Shown here: in pieces, positions 1 through 9,024 of the stretch
Layout: each line of letters begins with the position of its first letter
Numbering within the stretch: position 1 is the first letter of the stretch
DNA from: JAWOJB01 sp046484325
GTDB lineage: Bacteria > Actinomycetota > Acidimicrobiia > Spongiisociales > ZC4RG35
Direction of reading: 5' to 3'
Length of the DNA stretch: 35,675 bases
NCBI GenBank assembly: GCA_046484325.1
Contig: JAWOJB010000022.1
Location: forward strand, 1-35,675
Notes under the pieces: generated by a model
What the model saw: only the letters and a program-made list of their open reading frames with translations
Database searches by the model: none
Told to the model about the DNA's origin: nothing
Made by a program: the position numbers and the translations under genes

Positions 1-208
1 GTCGGTGTGCCGGCGGAGTGGTCGTGGTCGGATGGAGGGCCGGGGGCGGGCGTGTGGCGGCGCTGCTCGGGGACGCCGGGGCCGGCGTCGCCGCCAGCGC
101 GGCGAGAGCAGCAGGCGAATCGGGCTCGGGCTCTCGATCGAGGACCGCTCCGAGCGCCACGGCCCCAAGCAGGACCAGCGCCAGCAGGCCGAGCAGCCGC
201 CCGTTCAC
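1..208 (-). CDS. Partial membrane-anchored or secreted protein (N-terminus only)
   Basis: The stop codon of relA overlaps a GTG (208-206) in a GTGA arrangement, the same coupling used elsewhere in this operon. The frame stays open to the window edge. The 69 visible residues begin with a hydrophobic helix (about residues 4-23, rich in Leu, Ala and Val), then Asp/Glu residues, then a long Ala/Pro/Ser/Thr-rich low-complexity stretch typical of an extracytoplasmic linker. The functional domain lies outside the window. In several actinobacteria relA is followed by a peptidyl-prolyl isomerase gene, and an anchored PPIase would fit, but nothing visible proves this. The start is supported only by the overlap and the hydrophobic N-terminus. 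Confidence 0.5.
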   Translation of the reverse strand, partial: MNGRLLGLLALVLLGAVALGAVLDREPEPDSPAALAALAATPAPASPSSAATRPPPALHPTTTTPPAHR

Positions 209-2397
209 GGCGCGGGGTCGGAGACGAGGCGAAAGGCGGCGAAGACGCCGTCGACGCCTCGCAGATCGGTGATGAGCCGGGGAACCTGTCCCGGGTCGGA
301 GAGCTCGACCTCGTAGCGAAGGACCGCCACCCGGTCGCGACCCGTCATCGACGACGAGGCCGTGATGTTGCCACCCAGATCGGAGATGACGGCGGTGACG
401 TCGCGGAGCAGCTTGGTGCGATCCAGCGCCTCGACCTGGACCCAGATCGAGAACGAACCGACCCGGTCGTGCGGCCAGGACACCTCGACCATCCGTTCGC
501 GACGGTCCCCGGCCAGGCTGTCGATGTTGGTGCAGTCGGAACGGTGGACCGACACCCCGCGCCCGATAGTCACGAACCCCACGATGGGGTCGCCCGGCAC
601 GGGGGCGCAACATCGCGCAAAGCGCACAAGCATGTCGTCGAGTCCCTCGACGATCACCGGCAGACCCGGCGCGGGGGGCCGTCGTCGCTGCGGCTGCAGG
701 AACAGATCGGGCTGCTCGCCCTCGTCGGGGCGGACGAGACGAACCAGGCGCTGGATCACCGTGTTCACGGAGATCTCGTTCTCACCGACCGCCTTGAGCA
801 GTCCTTCGAGGTCGACCTTGTTGAGGTCGGACGCGATCTCGGTCAGGAGCCGGTCTCGTTCGGCGGCTCCCAGCCCGAGCCCCTCTTTGCGAAGGTGGGT
901 GAGGACGAGCTCACGGCCCTCGGCGACGGCGGCCGCCCGGCGCTCCTTGAGGAACCACTGCTTGATCTTCGACTTGGCGCGCGACGTGCGGACGAAGGCG
1001 AGCCAGTCACGGCTGGGCCCGGCATCGGGTGCCTTGGAGGTGATGATCTCGACGATGTCACCCGACTCGAGACGGGTCGACAGAGGGACCAGCCGACCGT
1101 TCACCCTGGCCCCGACGCAGCGATTCCCCACCTCGGTGTGGACGGCATAGGCGAAGTCGACGGTGGTGGCATCCCGGGGCAGGCTCTTCACGTCGCCCTG
1201 CGGGGTGAGGACGAACACCTCGTCCTGGTAGAGGTCGAGCTTGAGGTCGGCGAGGAACTCGACCGGGTCGGTGGAGGCATCGGGGAGGGTCCTCAGGTCC
1301 CGCACCCAATCCACCCGATGCGCCTCCTCGCCCTCCTTGTAGCGCCAGTGGGCGGCGATGCCGGACTCGGCGAGCCGGTGCATGTCCCAGGTGCGGATCT
1401 GGACCTCGAGCGGCTTCCCATCTGGTCCGATGACCGTCGTGTGGAGGCTCTGATAGAGGTTGAACTTGGGCATCGCCACGTAGTCCTTGAACCGCCCCGT
1501 CACCGGCACCCACCGGGCGTGCACGAGGCCGAGGGCCGCGTAGCAGTCCCTCACCTCGTCGACGACGACCCGCACGCCGATCAGGTCGTGGATGTCCTCG
1601 AAGGGGCGCCCGCTCTCGACCATCTTCCGGTAGATCGAGTAGTGATGCTTGGGCCGGCCGGTGACCTCGGCCTCGATCCCGGCCTCGGCCAGCATCCCCG
1701 ACACCTCGTGGACCATCTTGTCGATGAACACGTTGCGCTCGGGTGCCCGCTCGGCGAGCTTCGCCTCGATCTCGGCATGACGTCCCGGATACAGGACCTC
1801 GAAGCACCGATCCTCCAGCTCGTGCTTGATCTCCTGCATCCCGAGCCTGTGGGCGAGCGGGGCGTACACGTCGAGGGTTTCGCGGGCGACCCGCTGCTGC
1901 TTGGTCGGCGACAGCGGGGCGATCGTCCGGATGTTGTGGAGCCGGTCGGTCAGCTTGATGACCAGGATCCGCAGGTCCTGGGCCATCGCCACGACCATCT
2001 TCCGGATGCTGGCGGCCTGGGCTTCCTCCCGAGAGCCGTACGTGATCCGGTCGAGCTTGGTGACCCCGTCGATGAGCCGGACCACCTCCTCGCCGAACTG
2101 GGACTCGAGATCCTGGTAGGTGACAGCGGTGTCCTCGAGAGTGTCGTGCAGCAGCGAGGCGACCAGGGTGGGACCGTCCATACCGTACCCGGCAAGGATG
2201 GCGGTCACCTCCACCGGGTGGGTGATATAGGGCTCCCCCGACTTCCTGGTCTGGCCGGCATGGGCCTCCGTGGCGAGCTGGTAGGCCCGACGAAGCACGT
2301 CTACGTCGCCTGCGGGATGGTGCTCGAGGTAGGCCTCGATGAGCTGGTCGAAGCCGCGGTCGGCGATCCCCGCGAGATCAGCGTTGGACGATGGCAT
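205..2397 (-). CDS. relA: Bifunctional (p)ppGpp synthetase/hydrolase (RelA/SpoT, Rel)
   Basis: Long RSH protein (730 aa) that makes and degrades the alarmone (p)ppGpp in the stringent response. The N-terminal HD hydrolase domain has H60 and the HDTLED motif (H84-D85, E88-D89), so hydrolase activity looks intact. The synthetase domain (about 240-350) carries RFKD at 302-305; the charge pattern RxKD is the signature of bifunctional Rel/SpoT enzymes rather than the EFDD of synthetase-only RelA. The YQSLHT motif follows. A TGS domain (about 393-450) and a C-terminal ACT domain (about 655-728) complete the usual architecture for ribosome sensing. The ATG start lies inside the end of apt (20-base overlap), so expression is probably coupled to apt. 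Family assignment is certain. Confidence 0.98.
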   Translation of the reverse strand: MPSSNADLAGIADRGFDQLIEAYLEHHPAGDVDVLRRAYQLATEAHAGQTRKSGEPYITHPVEVTAILAGYGMDGPTLVASLLHDTLEDTAVTYQDLESQFGEEVVRLIDGVTKLDRITYGSREEAQAASIRKMVVAMAQDLRILVIKLTDRLHNIRTIAPLSPTKQQRVARETLDVYAPLAHRLGMQEIKHELEDRCFEVLYPGRHAEIEAKLAERAPERNVFIDKMVHEVSGMLAEAGIEAEVTGRPKHHYSIYRKMVESGRPFEDIHDLIGVRVVVDEVRDCYAALGLVHARWVPVTGRFKDYVAMPKFNLYQSLHTTVIGPDGKPLEVQIRTWDMHRLAESGIAAHWRYKEGEEAHRVDWVRDLRTLPDASTDPVEFLADLKLDLYQDEVFVLTPQGDVKSLPRDATTVDFAYAVHTEVGNRCVGARVNGRLVPLSTRLESGDIVEIITSKAPDAGPSRDWLAFVRTSRAKSKIKQWFLKERRAAAVAEGRELVLTHLRKEGLGLGAAERDRLLTEIASDLNKVDLEGLLKAVGENEISVNTVIQRLVRLVRPDEGEQPDLFLQPQRRRPPAPGLPVIVEGLDDMLVRFARCCAPVPGDPIVGFVTIGRGVSVHRSDCTNIDSLAGDRRERMVEVSWPHDRVGSFSIWVQVEALDRTKLLRDVTAVISDLGGNITASSSMTGRDRVAVLRYEVELSDPGQVPRLITDLRGVDGVFAAFRLVSDPAP

Positions 2398-2893
2398 GGA
2401 AGGGAAGACCGTCCAGAGTCGCTCGCCCGCCGAGGTCGGTCAACTCGATGAACACAGACAGGCCGGCGAGTTCGGCGCCCACCCGCTCGAGCAGACGTGC
2501 GGATGCGACGGCGGTGCCCCCGGTGGCGATGACGTCGTCGACGATGAGGACGCGGTCGCCCGGACCGACGGCGTCCTCATGGATCTCGACGGCATCCGAG
2601 CCGTATTCGAGGTCGTAGTCCTGCCGCTGGGTGCGGTAGGGCAGCTTGCCGGCCTTCCGAATCGGGATGAAACCGGCGCCGAGACGTTCTGCTACCCCCG
2701 CCGCCAGCATGAACCCGCGTGCCTCGATCCCGGCCACCTTGTCGATCCCTCCTCGTTCGAAGGGCTCGGCCAGGGAGTCCATGAGGGCGCTGAAGGCAGC
2801 GGCGTCGGCGAGGACGGGGGTGATGTCGTAGAAGAGGATCCCCGGCTTGGGATAGTCGGGGATTTCCCGGATGAGCGCGATGATGTCCGGCAC
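2378..2893 (-). CDS. apt: Adenine phosphoribosyltransferase
   Basis: Cytosolic purine salvage enzyme converting adenine and PRPP to AMP and pyrophosphate. At 171 aa it has the family's normal length. The PRPP-binding loop VLIVDDVIATGGTA is clear, as is the N-terminal IPDYPKPGILFYDIT segment typical of Apt, with Phe/Tyr variation only. The start is GTG at 2893; a good -10 element lies only 6 bases upstream, so the mRNA may be leaderless. Apt sits directly before relA and overlaps it by 20 bases, an arrangement known from other actinobacteria. Confidence 0.97.
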   Translation of the reverse strand: MPDIIALIREIPDYPKPGILFYDITPVLADAAAFSALMDSLAEPFERGGIDKVAGIEARGFMLAAGVAERLGAGFIPIRKAGKLPYRTQRQDYDLEYGSDAVEIHEDAVGPGDRVLIVDDVIATGGTAVASARLLERVGAELAGLSVFIELTDLGGRATLDGLPFHAIVQR

Positions 2894-2899
2894 CCGACC

Positions 2900-2905
2900 A
2901 GTCTA
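2900..2905 (-). promoter_or_regulatory. Candidate -10 element of a leaderless apt promoter
   Basis: On the minus strand TAGACT fits the actinobacterial TAnnnT -10 pattern and ends 6 bases before the GTG of apt, so the expected transcription start falls on or next to the start codon. No good -35 box is visible. It would give apt-relA a promoter independent of the sec operon. Confidence 0.45.
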
Positions 2906-2924
2906 CCGGTTATCGGTCAACCGG
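2906..2924. repeat. Inverted repeat CCGGTT-N7-AACCGG between secF and apt
   Basis: Two perfect 6-base arms (2906-2911 and 2919-2924) separated by 7 bases lie just upstream of the apt -10 element and 14 bases after the secF stop. No T-tract follows. It could be an operator overlapping the apt promoter or a weak terminator of secF; the sequence does not decide. Confidence 0.35.
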
Positions 2925-2937
2925 CCCCGGCCGGGGG

Positions 2938-4059
2938 TCAGCGCCGGCGTCGCTTCGGTGGACGCGGCGGGCGTGGGCCCGACGTTTCGCCCGGCGTCGA
3001 CTCGGGGATGTGGTCGGGCCCGGGCGAGGACGCAGGCACGGATGCCGCCTCGATGTCGATCGCCGGCGCAACCGACGCCGACTTGGCCGGTTTGGTCCGG
3101 GCCGGTGTGGGTCGGCGCTCGGCCCGCTCCCGTCGTTCGATCCAGGCCCCTTCCCGCTCCTTCCAGGTCGCCAGCAGCGGGGCGGCGACCGCGATCGAAG
3201 AGTAGGTCCCGGCGGCGATCCCCACGAACAGGGCGAGGGAGAAGTCCTGGAGCGTGGTCGCCCCGAGCACGAGCGATCCGATGAAGAGCAGGCAACCGAC
3301 CGGGAGCAGCGACGTCAGCGACGTCAGGATCGAGCGAGACAGCATCGTGTTCATCGCGCGGTTGACGATCGAGGAGTACGTCACCGGCTCATCCTCGACG
3401 GCCTGTTCGATCTCCTCCACCTTGTCGAACACGACCACGGTGTCGTACAGCGAGTAGCCAAGGATCGTCAGAAGCGCCACGACGGTGGCAGGCGTGACCG
3501 AGAACCCGGTGACGGCATAGATGCCGGTCGTCAGGACGAGGTCGTGGATGAGGGCGACGAGCCCGGCGGCCGCCATCTTCCACTGGAGCCGCCACGAGAT
3601 GAACAGGGCTGCCACGCCGAGGAACACGGCGAGCGCCTCGAGTGCCCGCCGCGTCACGAGCGCCCCGAAGCTCGGTCCGACGAACGAGACCGAGACCTGG
3701 TCGGGTTCGGCACCGGCGACGGTCTCCACCGTGTCGACGAGCAGCGCCTGCTGGCCCTCGACGAGCTCGGTGGTCTGCACCCGGACAGCGTTGCCGTCGT
3801 CGACGAGCTGGATACGGTCGACCGGAGGCAGCCCGGCGTCGGCGATCGCCTGGCGGATGTCGGCGACGTCGGCGCCGGCGGGGTTCTCCGCCTCCACCGA
3901 GATCCCGCCGGTGAACTCGAGACCGAGATTGAGGTTTCGCACCCCCAGGGCGAGGAGCGAACCGGCCACGAGCACCACCGAGATCGTCAGCCAGATCCGG
4001 CGCTTCCCGACGAAGTCGATGTTCGACTCGCCGCGCGTGACCCTGGTCCATCGACTCAC
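2938..4059 (-). CDS. secF: Protein translocase subunit SecF
   Basis: Membrane subunit of the SecDF complex, which uses the proton-motive force to help pull preproteins through SecYEG. The 373-aa product has TM1 at about 21-40, the conserved GLEFTGG motif at 46-52, an extracytoplasmic domain, and five further TM helices in the second half, all as in SecF. GTG at 4059 was chosen because it overlaps the secD stop (GTGA) and gives the standard N-terminus; the open frame extends further upstream only inside secD. The last ~75 residues are a long charged, Pro/Arg-rich cytoplasmic tail ending in a run of Arg, longer than in most SecF proteins and without a recognised domain. Confidence 0.96.
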   Translation of the reverse strand: MSRWTRVTRGESNIDFVGKRRIWLTISVVLVAGSLLALGVRNLNLGLEFTGGISVEAENPAGADVADIRQAIADAGLPPVDRIQLVDDGNAVRVQTTELVEGQQALLVDTVETVAGAEPDQVSVSFVGPSFGALVTRRALEALAVFLGVAALFISWRLQWKMAAAGLVALIHDLVLTTGIYAVTGFSVTPATVVALLTILGYSLYDTVVVFDKVEEIEQAVEDEPVTYSSIVNRAMNTMLSRSILTSLTSLLPVGCLLFIGSLVLGATTLQDFSLALFVGIAAGTYSSIAVAAPLLATWKEREGAWIERRERAERRPTPARTKPAKSASVAPAIDIEAASVPASSPGPDHIPESTPGETSGPRPPRPPKRRRR

Positions 4060-5516
4060 GCCGGGACCTCCACGGCGGCGGCCGGCGCCGGCACTCCGGC
4101 CGCCGCCCGGATGCTGAGCGGGCCGTCCTCCGCCAGTGGTGAGTTCGCCAGCAGGCTCACAGCCCGGCGGGTGTAGGCGCGCACGATGATCACATCGAGG
4201 ATCGTGGCGATCCCCAGGGAGAGGGCGAAGCCGCGGACCGGCCCCACCGCCAGCAACCACAGCAGGGCGGCCCCCAGGAACGACACCGTGTCGGCCGTCA
4301 GGATCGTCCGGAAGGCCAGACGGAAGCCCTCCGTCGCCGCCTCCGGTGGAGGCACCCCGTCGCGAACGAGGTCTTTGACCCGTTCGAAGTAGACGATGTA
4401 GCTGTCGGCGGTGATTCCCACCGACACGATGAGGCCGGTGACGCCCGCCAGGGTGAGGGTGAGGCCCGCCCCCCGGCCGAACAGGGCGAAGATCGTGATG
4501 AGGAGGGACCCGAACACGGTCAGACCGACGATGGCCACCACGCCGAGCACCCGGTAATAGGTGAGCAGCACGAGTGCCACGAGCACCAGGCCGATGGCAC
4601 CTGCCAGGAGTCCGGCGCGGAGGGAGTCGGTCCCGAGGGTGGCCGAGACCTTCTCGACGGCGTCGATGGTGAACGACACCGGCAGCGAGCCGTATCGCAG
4701 CACGACCGCCAGGTCCTTGGCGTCGTCCTCGGCGGTGGGGCCGGTGCCGACGGTGATGATGGCCCGCCCCCCCGTGATGCCCACCCCCGGCAGGATCTCG
4801 GGCGAGACCTGGGGGGCCGAGACCACCGATCCGTCGAGGACGATCGCGATCCGCCGCCGCGGATCGCCGGCCGGGTAGTTGGCCGCCTCGCCGGTGAGCT
4901 CGGCGAAGGCCGCCCCCCCGGCGGATGTCAGATCGAGGGACACCACCCACTGCGAGGTCGTGGTGTCGAAGAGCGGCACCGCGTCGGCCACGTCGGAGCC
5001 CAGCAGGCCGGCGGCGCCGACCTGGAGGACCTCGGTGAACCCGGAGGCGTCCTCGGCGGTGAGCAGATAGGCCACCTCGAGGTCGGGATCGTCGATGATG
5101 GTCAGGCCGGTGATCGGGTCGATGCCGGGCGGCACCTCGTCGGCGCCTGCCAGCGGGCCGGTACCGCCCGGATACGCGCCGAGGACGGGCCGGAACGAGA
5201 GCAGCCCGGTGCGGCCCACCGCCTCGAGTGCCCGCTCCTCGTCCTGGACGCCGGGGAGCTGGACCAGAACGCTCGTGCCCGACACCACGATCTCGGGCTC
5301 CTGGACCCCTCCGATGTCCTCGATCCGCTGCCGCATGATGTCGACCGACACGTCGAGGACGTCGCTCGGGGTGCCGGCGGGAGCCGCCAGGAGCACCGAC
5401 GTACCGCCCTGCAGGTCGAGCCCGAGCTGGGGCCTGATACCGGCCGCCAAGACCGCGGCGAGCGAACCCCAGGCGAGCGCGAGAACGATCAGCAGGCCGG
5501 CGAGAGTCCGACGCAC
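4056..5516 (-). CDS. secD: Protein translocase subunit SecD
   Basis: Partner of SecF in the proton-driven translocation accessory complex. It is 486 aa: TM1 near residues 5-27, GLDLQGG at 32-38, a large extracytoplasmic P1-like domain in the middle, then five TM helices from about 275 to 460 containing the GLIVSVGITADSYIVYFERV-type RND core. Its GTG start lies one base after the yajC stop, and its stop overlaps the secF start, so yajC-secD-secF form one coupled transcription unit. Size and motifs are normal for actinobacterial SecD. Confidence 0.96.
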   Translation of the reverse strand: MRRTLAGLLIVLALAWGSLAAVLAAGIRPQLGLDLQGGTSVLLAAPAGTPSDVLDVSVDIMRQRIEDIGGVQEPEIVVSGTSVLVQLPGVQDEERALEAVGRTGLLSFRPVLGAYPGGTGPLAGADEVPPGIDPITGLTIIDDPDLEVAYLLTAEDASGFTEVLQVGAAGLLGSDVADAVPLFDTTTSQWVVSLDLTSAGGAAFAELTGEAANYPAGDPRRRIAIVLDGSVVSAPQVSPEILPGVGITGGRAIITVGTGPTAEDDAKDLAVVLRYGSLPVSFTIDAVEKVSATLGTDSLRAGLLAGAIGLVLVALVLLTYYRVLGVVAIVGLTVFGSLLITIFALFGRGAGLTLTLAGVTGLIVSVGITADSYIVYFERVKDLVRDGVPPPEAATEGFRLAFRTILTADTVSFLGAALLWLLAVGPVRGFALSLGIATILDVIIVRAYTRRAVSLLANSPLAEDGPLSIRAAAGVPAPAAAVEVPA

Positions 5517-5517
5517 G

Positions 5518-5817
5518 TCAGGATTCGGTTGATCGCGAGGCTACGGCGCGCTTGGCGACCCGGATACTCCCGCTCTCGACGTCGAGCACCACCGAGTCAT
5601 CGTCGATTCGCCGGATCACGCCCATGATCCCGCCGATCGTCTGGACACGGTCGCCGATCGACAGCTCGGACACCATCTGCTGCTGGGCCTTCATCCGGGT
5701 GCGCTGGGGGCGCAGGACGAGGAAGTAGAAGACCCCGACCATCACCCCCAGGAACAGGAGCGTGGAGAGACCGCCACCACCGGTGGCGGTCTCCTGGGCG
5801 AGGATGGGGTGCAGCAC
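5518..5817 (-). CDS. yajC: Preprotein translocase subunit YajC
   Basis: Small single-pass membrane protein (99 aa) that associates with SecDF. One TM helix (about 18-38) is followed by the diagnostic FLVLRPQRTRMKAQQ segment and a C-terminal soluble domain with GDRVQTIGGIMGVI. The GTG start at 5817 is preceded by GGGAGGG (5828-5822) at 4-base spacing. The family and the position ahead of secD agree. Confidence 0.95.
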   Translation of the reverse strand: MLHPILAQETATGGGGLSTLLFLGVMVGVFYFLVLRPQRTRMKAQQQMVSELSIGDRVQTIGGIMGVIRRIDDDSVVLDVESGSIRVAKRAVASRSTES

Positions 5818-5847
5818 GGGGCCCTCCCGAGGGCGGCGGTCGGGGGC

Positions 5848-5853
5848 AGGTTA
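5848..5853 (-). promoter_or_regulatory. Candidate -10 element ahead of yajC
   Basis: TAACCT on the minus strand overlaps the tgt stop codon and would give yajC-secDF a short leader with its Shine-Dalgarno. It is a six-base match only and has no clear -35 partner. Confidence 0.25.
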
Positions 5854-6972
5854 GCGATCGGGCTGCCCCCCGGAAACCCGGCGTTCGGCCACGGCCTGTC
5901 GGTAGTCGGCGAAGCGGCCCGCCCGGATGGCGGATCGGGCACCATCCAGTACCCCCAGCGTGTAGTGGAGGTTGTGGATCGTCAGGGCTCGCAGGACGGA
6001 GAGCTCGCCGGTGATGAGCTGGTGGCGCAGATAGGCCCGTCCGTATCGGCGGCAGGTCGGGCACCCGCACGACGGGTCGATCGGCCCGGGGTCGCCGGCG
6101 AACTCGGCACGCCGCAGGTTGAAGTCGCCGGATGTCGTGAGCACCCTCCCGTGACGTGCCAGTCGCGTCGGCCAGACGCAGTCGAACAGGTCGGCACCGC
6201 GCTCGACTGCGTCGAGGACGCCCTCGGTGTCTCCAAGGCCCATGACATAGCGAACCCGGTCGTCGGGAAGGCCTGCCACGGCGGCTTCGAGCGCCAGATT
6301 GCGGGCCTCCGGCGGTTCGCCCACCGAGAGGCCCCCGATGCCGAAGCCGGCGAAGCCGAGGTCGGCGGTCCGGCGGGCGCTCTCCGCCCTGAGCTCGGGA
6401 TCGCTGCCGCCCTGGACGATGCCGAAGAGGGCCTGATCCGCTCGGTGGTGGGCGGCGAGCGAGCGCTCGGACCAGCGGAGCGTTCGCTGCATCGCCTCCC
6501 GGACCACCTCGATGGGCGCCGGGAGGCCGACGAGCACGTCGAGCACCATGGCCACGTCCGCACCCAGGAGCGACTGGATCCGGACGGCCTCCTCGGGGGT
6601 CAGCCCGACCGTGGAGCCGTCGTAGGTCGAGCGGAACACCGCCCCCTCTTCGTCGATTCGCGGCTCGAGCGAGAAGACCTGGTACCCGCCCGAATCGGTG
6701 AGGATCGGACGGTCCCAGCTCATGAAGCGGTGGAGCCCTCCCAGCTCTGCCACCTGCCCGGCCCCGGGCCGGAGCATGAGGTGATAGGTGTTGGCGAGCA
6801 CCATGTGGGCCCCGACCTGCTCGAGATCGGTCGAGTCGACGCTGCGCACGACCGCCCGGGTGCCCACGGGCATGAATGCGGGGGTCGGGACCTCACCATG
6901 GGTAAGGCTCAGGATGCCGGTCCGGGCCCGGCCGTCGACGGCCTCCGCCTCCCAGCGGGCCGCGTGGGTCAC
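5851..6972 (-). CDS. tgt: tRNA-guanine transglycosylase
   Basis: Exchanges guanine 34 of GUN-anticodon tRNAs for the queuosine precursor preQ1. The 373-aa product has the base-pocket motif LTDSGGYQVF (Asp93), the later DCVWPTR segment that carries the nucleophilic Asp, and the zinc site CGCPTC followed by a His about 25 residues on. The segment usually read as PTRNARHG has Leu in place of Asn here, a small deviation. GTG at 6972 is chosen because it overlaps the queA stop (GTGA) and gives the standard N-terminus; the open frame upstream lies inside queA. Queuosine synthesis genes upstream of preQ1 are not in the window. Confidence 0.96.
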   Translation of the reverse strand: MTHAARWEAEAVDGRARTGILSLTHGEVPTPAFMPVGTRAVVRSVDSTDLEQVGAHMVLANTYHLMLRPGAGQVAELGGLHRFMSWDRPILTDSGGYQVFSLEPRIDEEGAVFRSTYDGSTVGLTPEEAVRIQSLLGADVAMVLDVLVGLPAPIEVVREAMQRTLRWSERSLAAHHRADQALFGIVQGGSDPELRAESARRTADLGFAGFGIGGLSVGEPPEARNLALEAAVAGLPDDRVRYVMGLGDTEGVLDAVERGADLFDCVWPTRLARHGRVLTTSGDFNLRRAEFAGDPGPIDPSCGCPTCRRYGRAYLRHQLITGELSVLRALTIHNLHYTLGVLDGARSAIRAGRFADYRQAVAERRVSGGQPDR

Positions 6973-7988
6973 GCCGGGCCCTTCGTGCACATCATCGCAT
7001 CGCCAAGGCTCAGGAACCGGTAGCCGCGTTCGAGGGCCACCCGATACGCCTCGCGCCAACCAGGGCCCATGAAAGCCTGGAGGAGCACGAGCAGGCTCGA
7101 TCGGGGCATGTGGAAGTTGGTCACGAGAACATCGACCACCTGGAACCGCCTGCCCGGGCGCAGATAGAGCCGGGTCTCGCCCGAGCCGGGCTCGATGGTG
7201 CCGTCGGAGCGGCCGACCGTCTCGAGGGTCCTCGCGACCGTGGTGCCGACGGCCACGACACGTCCGCCCCGGCGGCGGCAGGCTTCGACGGCTCGAGCCG
7301 TCGCTGGCTCCACGGCGAACCTCTCGGTGTGGATCTGGTGGTGCTCGATCTCTGGGGTCGAGACGGGGCGGAAGGTGGCGAGGCCAACCTCGAGCTCGAT
7401 GCCGGCCAGGTGGATCCCGGCCGACACGAGCCGGTCGACGAGCTCGCTCGTGAAATGCAGGCCGGCGGTCGGTGCGGCGGCGGAGCCGGGTTCGGCCGCG
7501 AAGATCGTCTGGTAGCGGTCGGGATCGGCCAGCGGGGTCCCGAGATAGGGAGGGAGGGGCAACTCCCCGATCCTCCGAAAGGCCGCTTCGGCGTCACCGG
7601 CGGCGTCGTCGAAGCGGATCTCCACGACGCCGTCCACGGGATCGTCCAGCACCTCGGCGTCGAGGTCGCCGAACACGAGCCGGGTGCCGCGGCGGATCCG
7701 GCGGGCGGGCCGAATGAGGCACCGCCAGCGATCGCCGTCCAGCCGCCGGAGCACCAGCGCCTCGACGGCTCCACCGGTGTCGGGCTTGCGACCGCGGAGC
7801 CGGGCGTGGCGGACCCGGCTCCGGTTGACGACGACCAGGTCGCCGGGGTCCAGGAGCGCGGGCAGCTGCAGGAACACGTGATCGGTCAGATCACGGGTGT
7901 CGAGCAGCCGGGAGGCGTGGCGGGGCTCGATCGGGGTCTGGGCGATGGCGGAGGCCGGGAGCTCATAGTCGAATTCGCTGGTCAGCAT
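6969..7988 (-). CDS. queA: S-adenosylmethionine:tRNA ribosyltransferase-isomerase
   Basis: Transfers and isomerises the ribosyl part of SAM onto preQ1-tRNA to give epoxyqueuosine, the step after Tgt. At 339 aa it is of normal length. Recognisable QueA segments are the N-terminal FDYELPASAIAQ, the PTAGLHFT loop and NFHMPRSSLLVLLQAF near the C-terminus. ATG at 7988 gives the standard N-terminus and lies 10 bases after the ruvB stop; the frame continues upstream only within ruvB. The C-terminal stop overlaps the tgt start. Confidence 0.97.
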   Translation of the reverse strand: MLTSEFDYELPASAIAQTPIEPRHASRLLDTRDLTDHVFLQLPALLDPGDLVVVNRSRVRHARLRGRKPDTGGAVEALVLRRLDGDRWRCLIRPARRIRRGTRLVFGDLDAEVLDDPVDGVVEIRFDDAAGDAEAAFRRIGELPLPPYLGTPLADPDRYQTIFAAEPGSAAAPTAGLHFTSELVDRLVSAGIHLAGIELEVGLATFRPVSTPEIEHHQIHTERFAVEPATARAVEACRRRGGRVVAVGTTVARTLETVGRSDGTIEPGSGETRLYLRPGRRFQVVDVLVTNFHMPRSSLLVLLQAFMGPGWREAYRVALERGYRFLSLGDAMMCTKGPA

Positions 7989-7998
7989 CGGGCCCCGC

Positions 7999-9024
7999 TC
8001 AGAGATCGAGCGCAGACTGGGCGATGGCCGGCGGTTCGAGGCCCAGGTGCCGGTAGGCCCGGTCGGTCGCCACCCGTCCCCGGGCGGTCCGGCGCAGCAT
8101 TCCGATCTGCAGGAGGTACGGCTCGTACGCATCCTCGACGGTCTCCGGTTCCTCCCCCACCGCGATCGCCAGCGTTCCGAGCCCCACCGGCCCGCCGCCG
8201 AACTTCCTCACCACCGAGTCGAGGATCGAGCGATCGACCTTGTCGAGGCCGAGGTCGTCGATCTCGAAGACCTCGAGGGCGACGTCCGCCACCCGTCCGT
8301 CGACTACCCCGTCGCCCCGGGCGATGGCGTAGTCGCGGACGCGGGCCAGTAGGCGGTTGGCGATGCGCGCGGTACCGCGGCTCCGCCCGGCGATGACGGC
8401 TGCGCCCTCGTCGTCGAGGTCCACGCCGATGATGCGCGAGGAGCGCCGGACGATGAGTTCGAGCTCCTGTGGCCGGTAGTAGTCCATCCGCTCGACGATG
8501 CCGAAGCGGTCCCGGAGTGGGGCGGCGACGGTGCCGATCCGGGTGGTTGCCCCCACGAGGGTGAAGCGGGCGAGGTCGAGCCGGATCGACGTGGCCGACG
8601 GTCCCTTCCCCAGGATGATGTCGAGCTCGAAGTCCTCCATGGCCGGGTACAGGACCTCCTCGACGGCTCGGGGAACCCGGTGGATCTCGTCGATGAAGAA
8701 CACGTCACCCGGCTCGAGGTTCGAGAGGATCGCCGCCAGGTCACCGGGGCGCTCGAGGGCGGGTCCCGAGGTCTTCCGCATCGTCGCCCCCAGCTCGTGG
8801 GCGATGATCCCCGCCAGGGACGTCTTGCCCAGCCCGGGCGGTCCGGACAGCAGCACGTGGTCGAGCGGGCGTCCAAGGGTGCGGGCGGCCTCGATCGAGA
8901 TCCGGACCCGCTCCTTCACCGGTTCCTGACCGATGAACTCATCGAGCTTCTGCGGCCGGAGACCGGCCTCCACCTCGTCGTCCCAGGGGCCGTATCCCCC
9001 GCCCAGCACGCCCTCCTCCCTCAT
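7999..9024 (-). CDS. ruvB: Holliday junction branch-migration ATPase RuvB
   Basis: Hexameric AAA+ motor that drives branch migration with RuvA. The 341-aa product has Walker A GPPGLGKT, Walker B with DEIH, sensor-1 GATTRIG and the C-terminal winged-helix domain with the GRVATDRAYRHLG segment. The ATG start overlaps the ruvA stop (ATGA). Length and motifs are normal. No LexA box is visible near the ruv genes, so SOS control of this operon is not indicated here. Confidence 0.98.
   Translation of the reverse strand: MREEGVLGGGYGPWDDEVEAGLRPQKLDEFIGQEPVKERVRISIEAARTLGRPLDHVLLSGPPGLGKTSLAGIIAHELGATMRKTSGPALERPGDLAAILSNLEPGDVFFIDEIHRVPRAVEEVLYPAMEDFELDIILGKGPSATSIRLDLARFTLVGATTRIGTVAAPLRDRFGIVERMDYYRPQELELIVRRSSRIIGVDLDDEGAAVIAGRSRGTARIANRLLARVRDYAIARGDGVVDGRVADVALEVFEIDDLGLDKVDRSILDSVVRKFGGGPVGLGTLAIAVGEEPETVEDAYEPYLLQIGMLRRTARGRVATDRAYRHLGLEPPAIAQSALDL

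Noticed and set aside
7..2451. Very long plus-strand open frame opposite relA
   Set aside because: It is the antisense shadow of relA in high-GC DNA. Its translation is low-complexity Gly/Asp/Arg sequence without family motifs, and relA itself is certain.
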